The translations under genes and the position numbers were made by a program. Of a DNA stretch of 7,065 nucleotides, positions 7,027 to 7,065 are shown piece by piece. Where the stretch lies: NCBI GenBank assembly GCA_002452315.1, contig DKFH01000057.1, forward strand, positions 1 to 7,065. The letters run 5' to 3'. Origin of the DNA: Anaerolineaceae bacterium UBA6801 (lineage in GTDB: Bacteria; Chloroflexota; Anaerolineae; Anaerolineales; Anaerolineaceae). Under the pieces are notes generated by a model that had not been told where the DNA came from, did not search any database, and was given only the letters and a program-made list of their open reading frames with translations. Numbering within the stretch: position 1 is the stretch's first letter; every line of letters begins with the position of its first letter.

Positions 7027-7065
7027 TTAAATTTCATCCCGCACACGCCGCAATAATTGGGCATT
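7027..7065 (-). CDS. Possible 3' end of an upstream gene
   Basis: One minus-strand frame reads NAQLLRRVRDEI and then TAA at 7029-7027, nine bases before the -35 box. A charged, Arg/Glu-rich helical ending followed at once by the next promoter would be a normal gene end. Only 12 codons are visible, so the family cannot be named. A competing frame from ATG at 7064 reads a CGVCG zinc-ribbon-like start but runs across the promoter into the T-box leader, which makes it less likely. Confidence 0.25.
   Translation of the reverse strand, partial: NAQLLRRVRDEI

Overview
The window is bacterial chromosome of moderate GC with all recognisable genes on the minus strand. The best guess is a Chloroflexota (Anaerolineae-like) organism. 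This rests on the combination of an isoleucine T-box, a Thermus/eukaryote-like (type 2) isoleucyl-tRNA synthetase and the gene content. It is an inference, not a proven placement.

Layout, read in the direction of transcription (right to left). At 7027-7065 there may be the last codons of an upstream gene. A good sigma70-type promoter (7018-6990) starts a leader of about 310 nt. The leader folds as a transcriptional T-box riboswitch: Stem I carries an AUC specifier, the T-box core is at 6749-6735, and an intrinsic terminator lies at 6726-6694. It controls ileS (6670-3524), which is followed closely by lspA (3505-2963), rluD (2966-2031) and a low-specificity L-threonine aldolase (2031-994). The last three junctions are an 18-nt gap, an ATGA overlap and a TGATG overlap, so this is almost certainly one operon. 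No terminator is visible after the aldolase. A 139-nt gap follows, and then a metallophosphoesterase gene (854 to beyond position 1) that the window truncates.

How the genes fit together: ileS charges tRNA-Ile. LspA matures lipoproteins. RluD-family enzymes make pseudouridines in 23S rRNA. The aldolase interconverts threonine with glycine and acetaldehyde, and threonine is the usual precursor of isoleucine. Because the T-box reads the charging state of tRNA-Ile, all four genes should rise together on isoleucine starvation.

The most notable point is in ileS. The class I HxGH signature is replaced by Gly-Val-His-His (residues 55-58). This is the GxHH swap linked to mupirocin hyper-resistance in type 2 IleRS. 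Other points worth a look are a G9 homopolymer inside lspA and the threonine aldolase under isoleucine T-box control. I found no mobile element, CRISPR array, defence locus or clearly unprecedented system.
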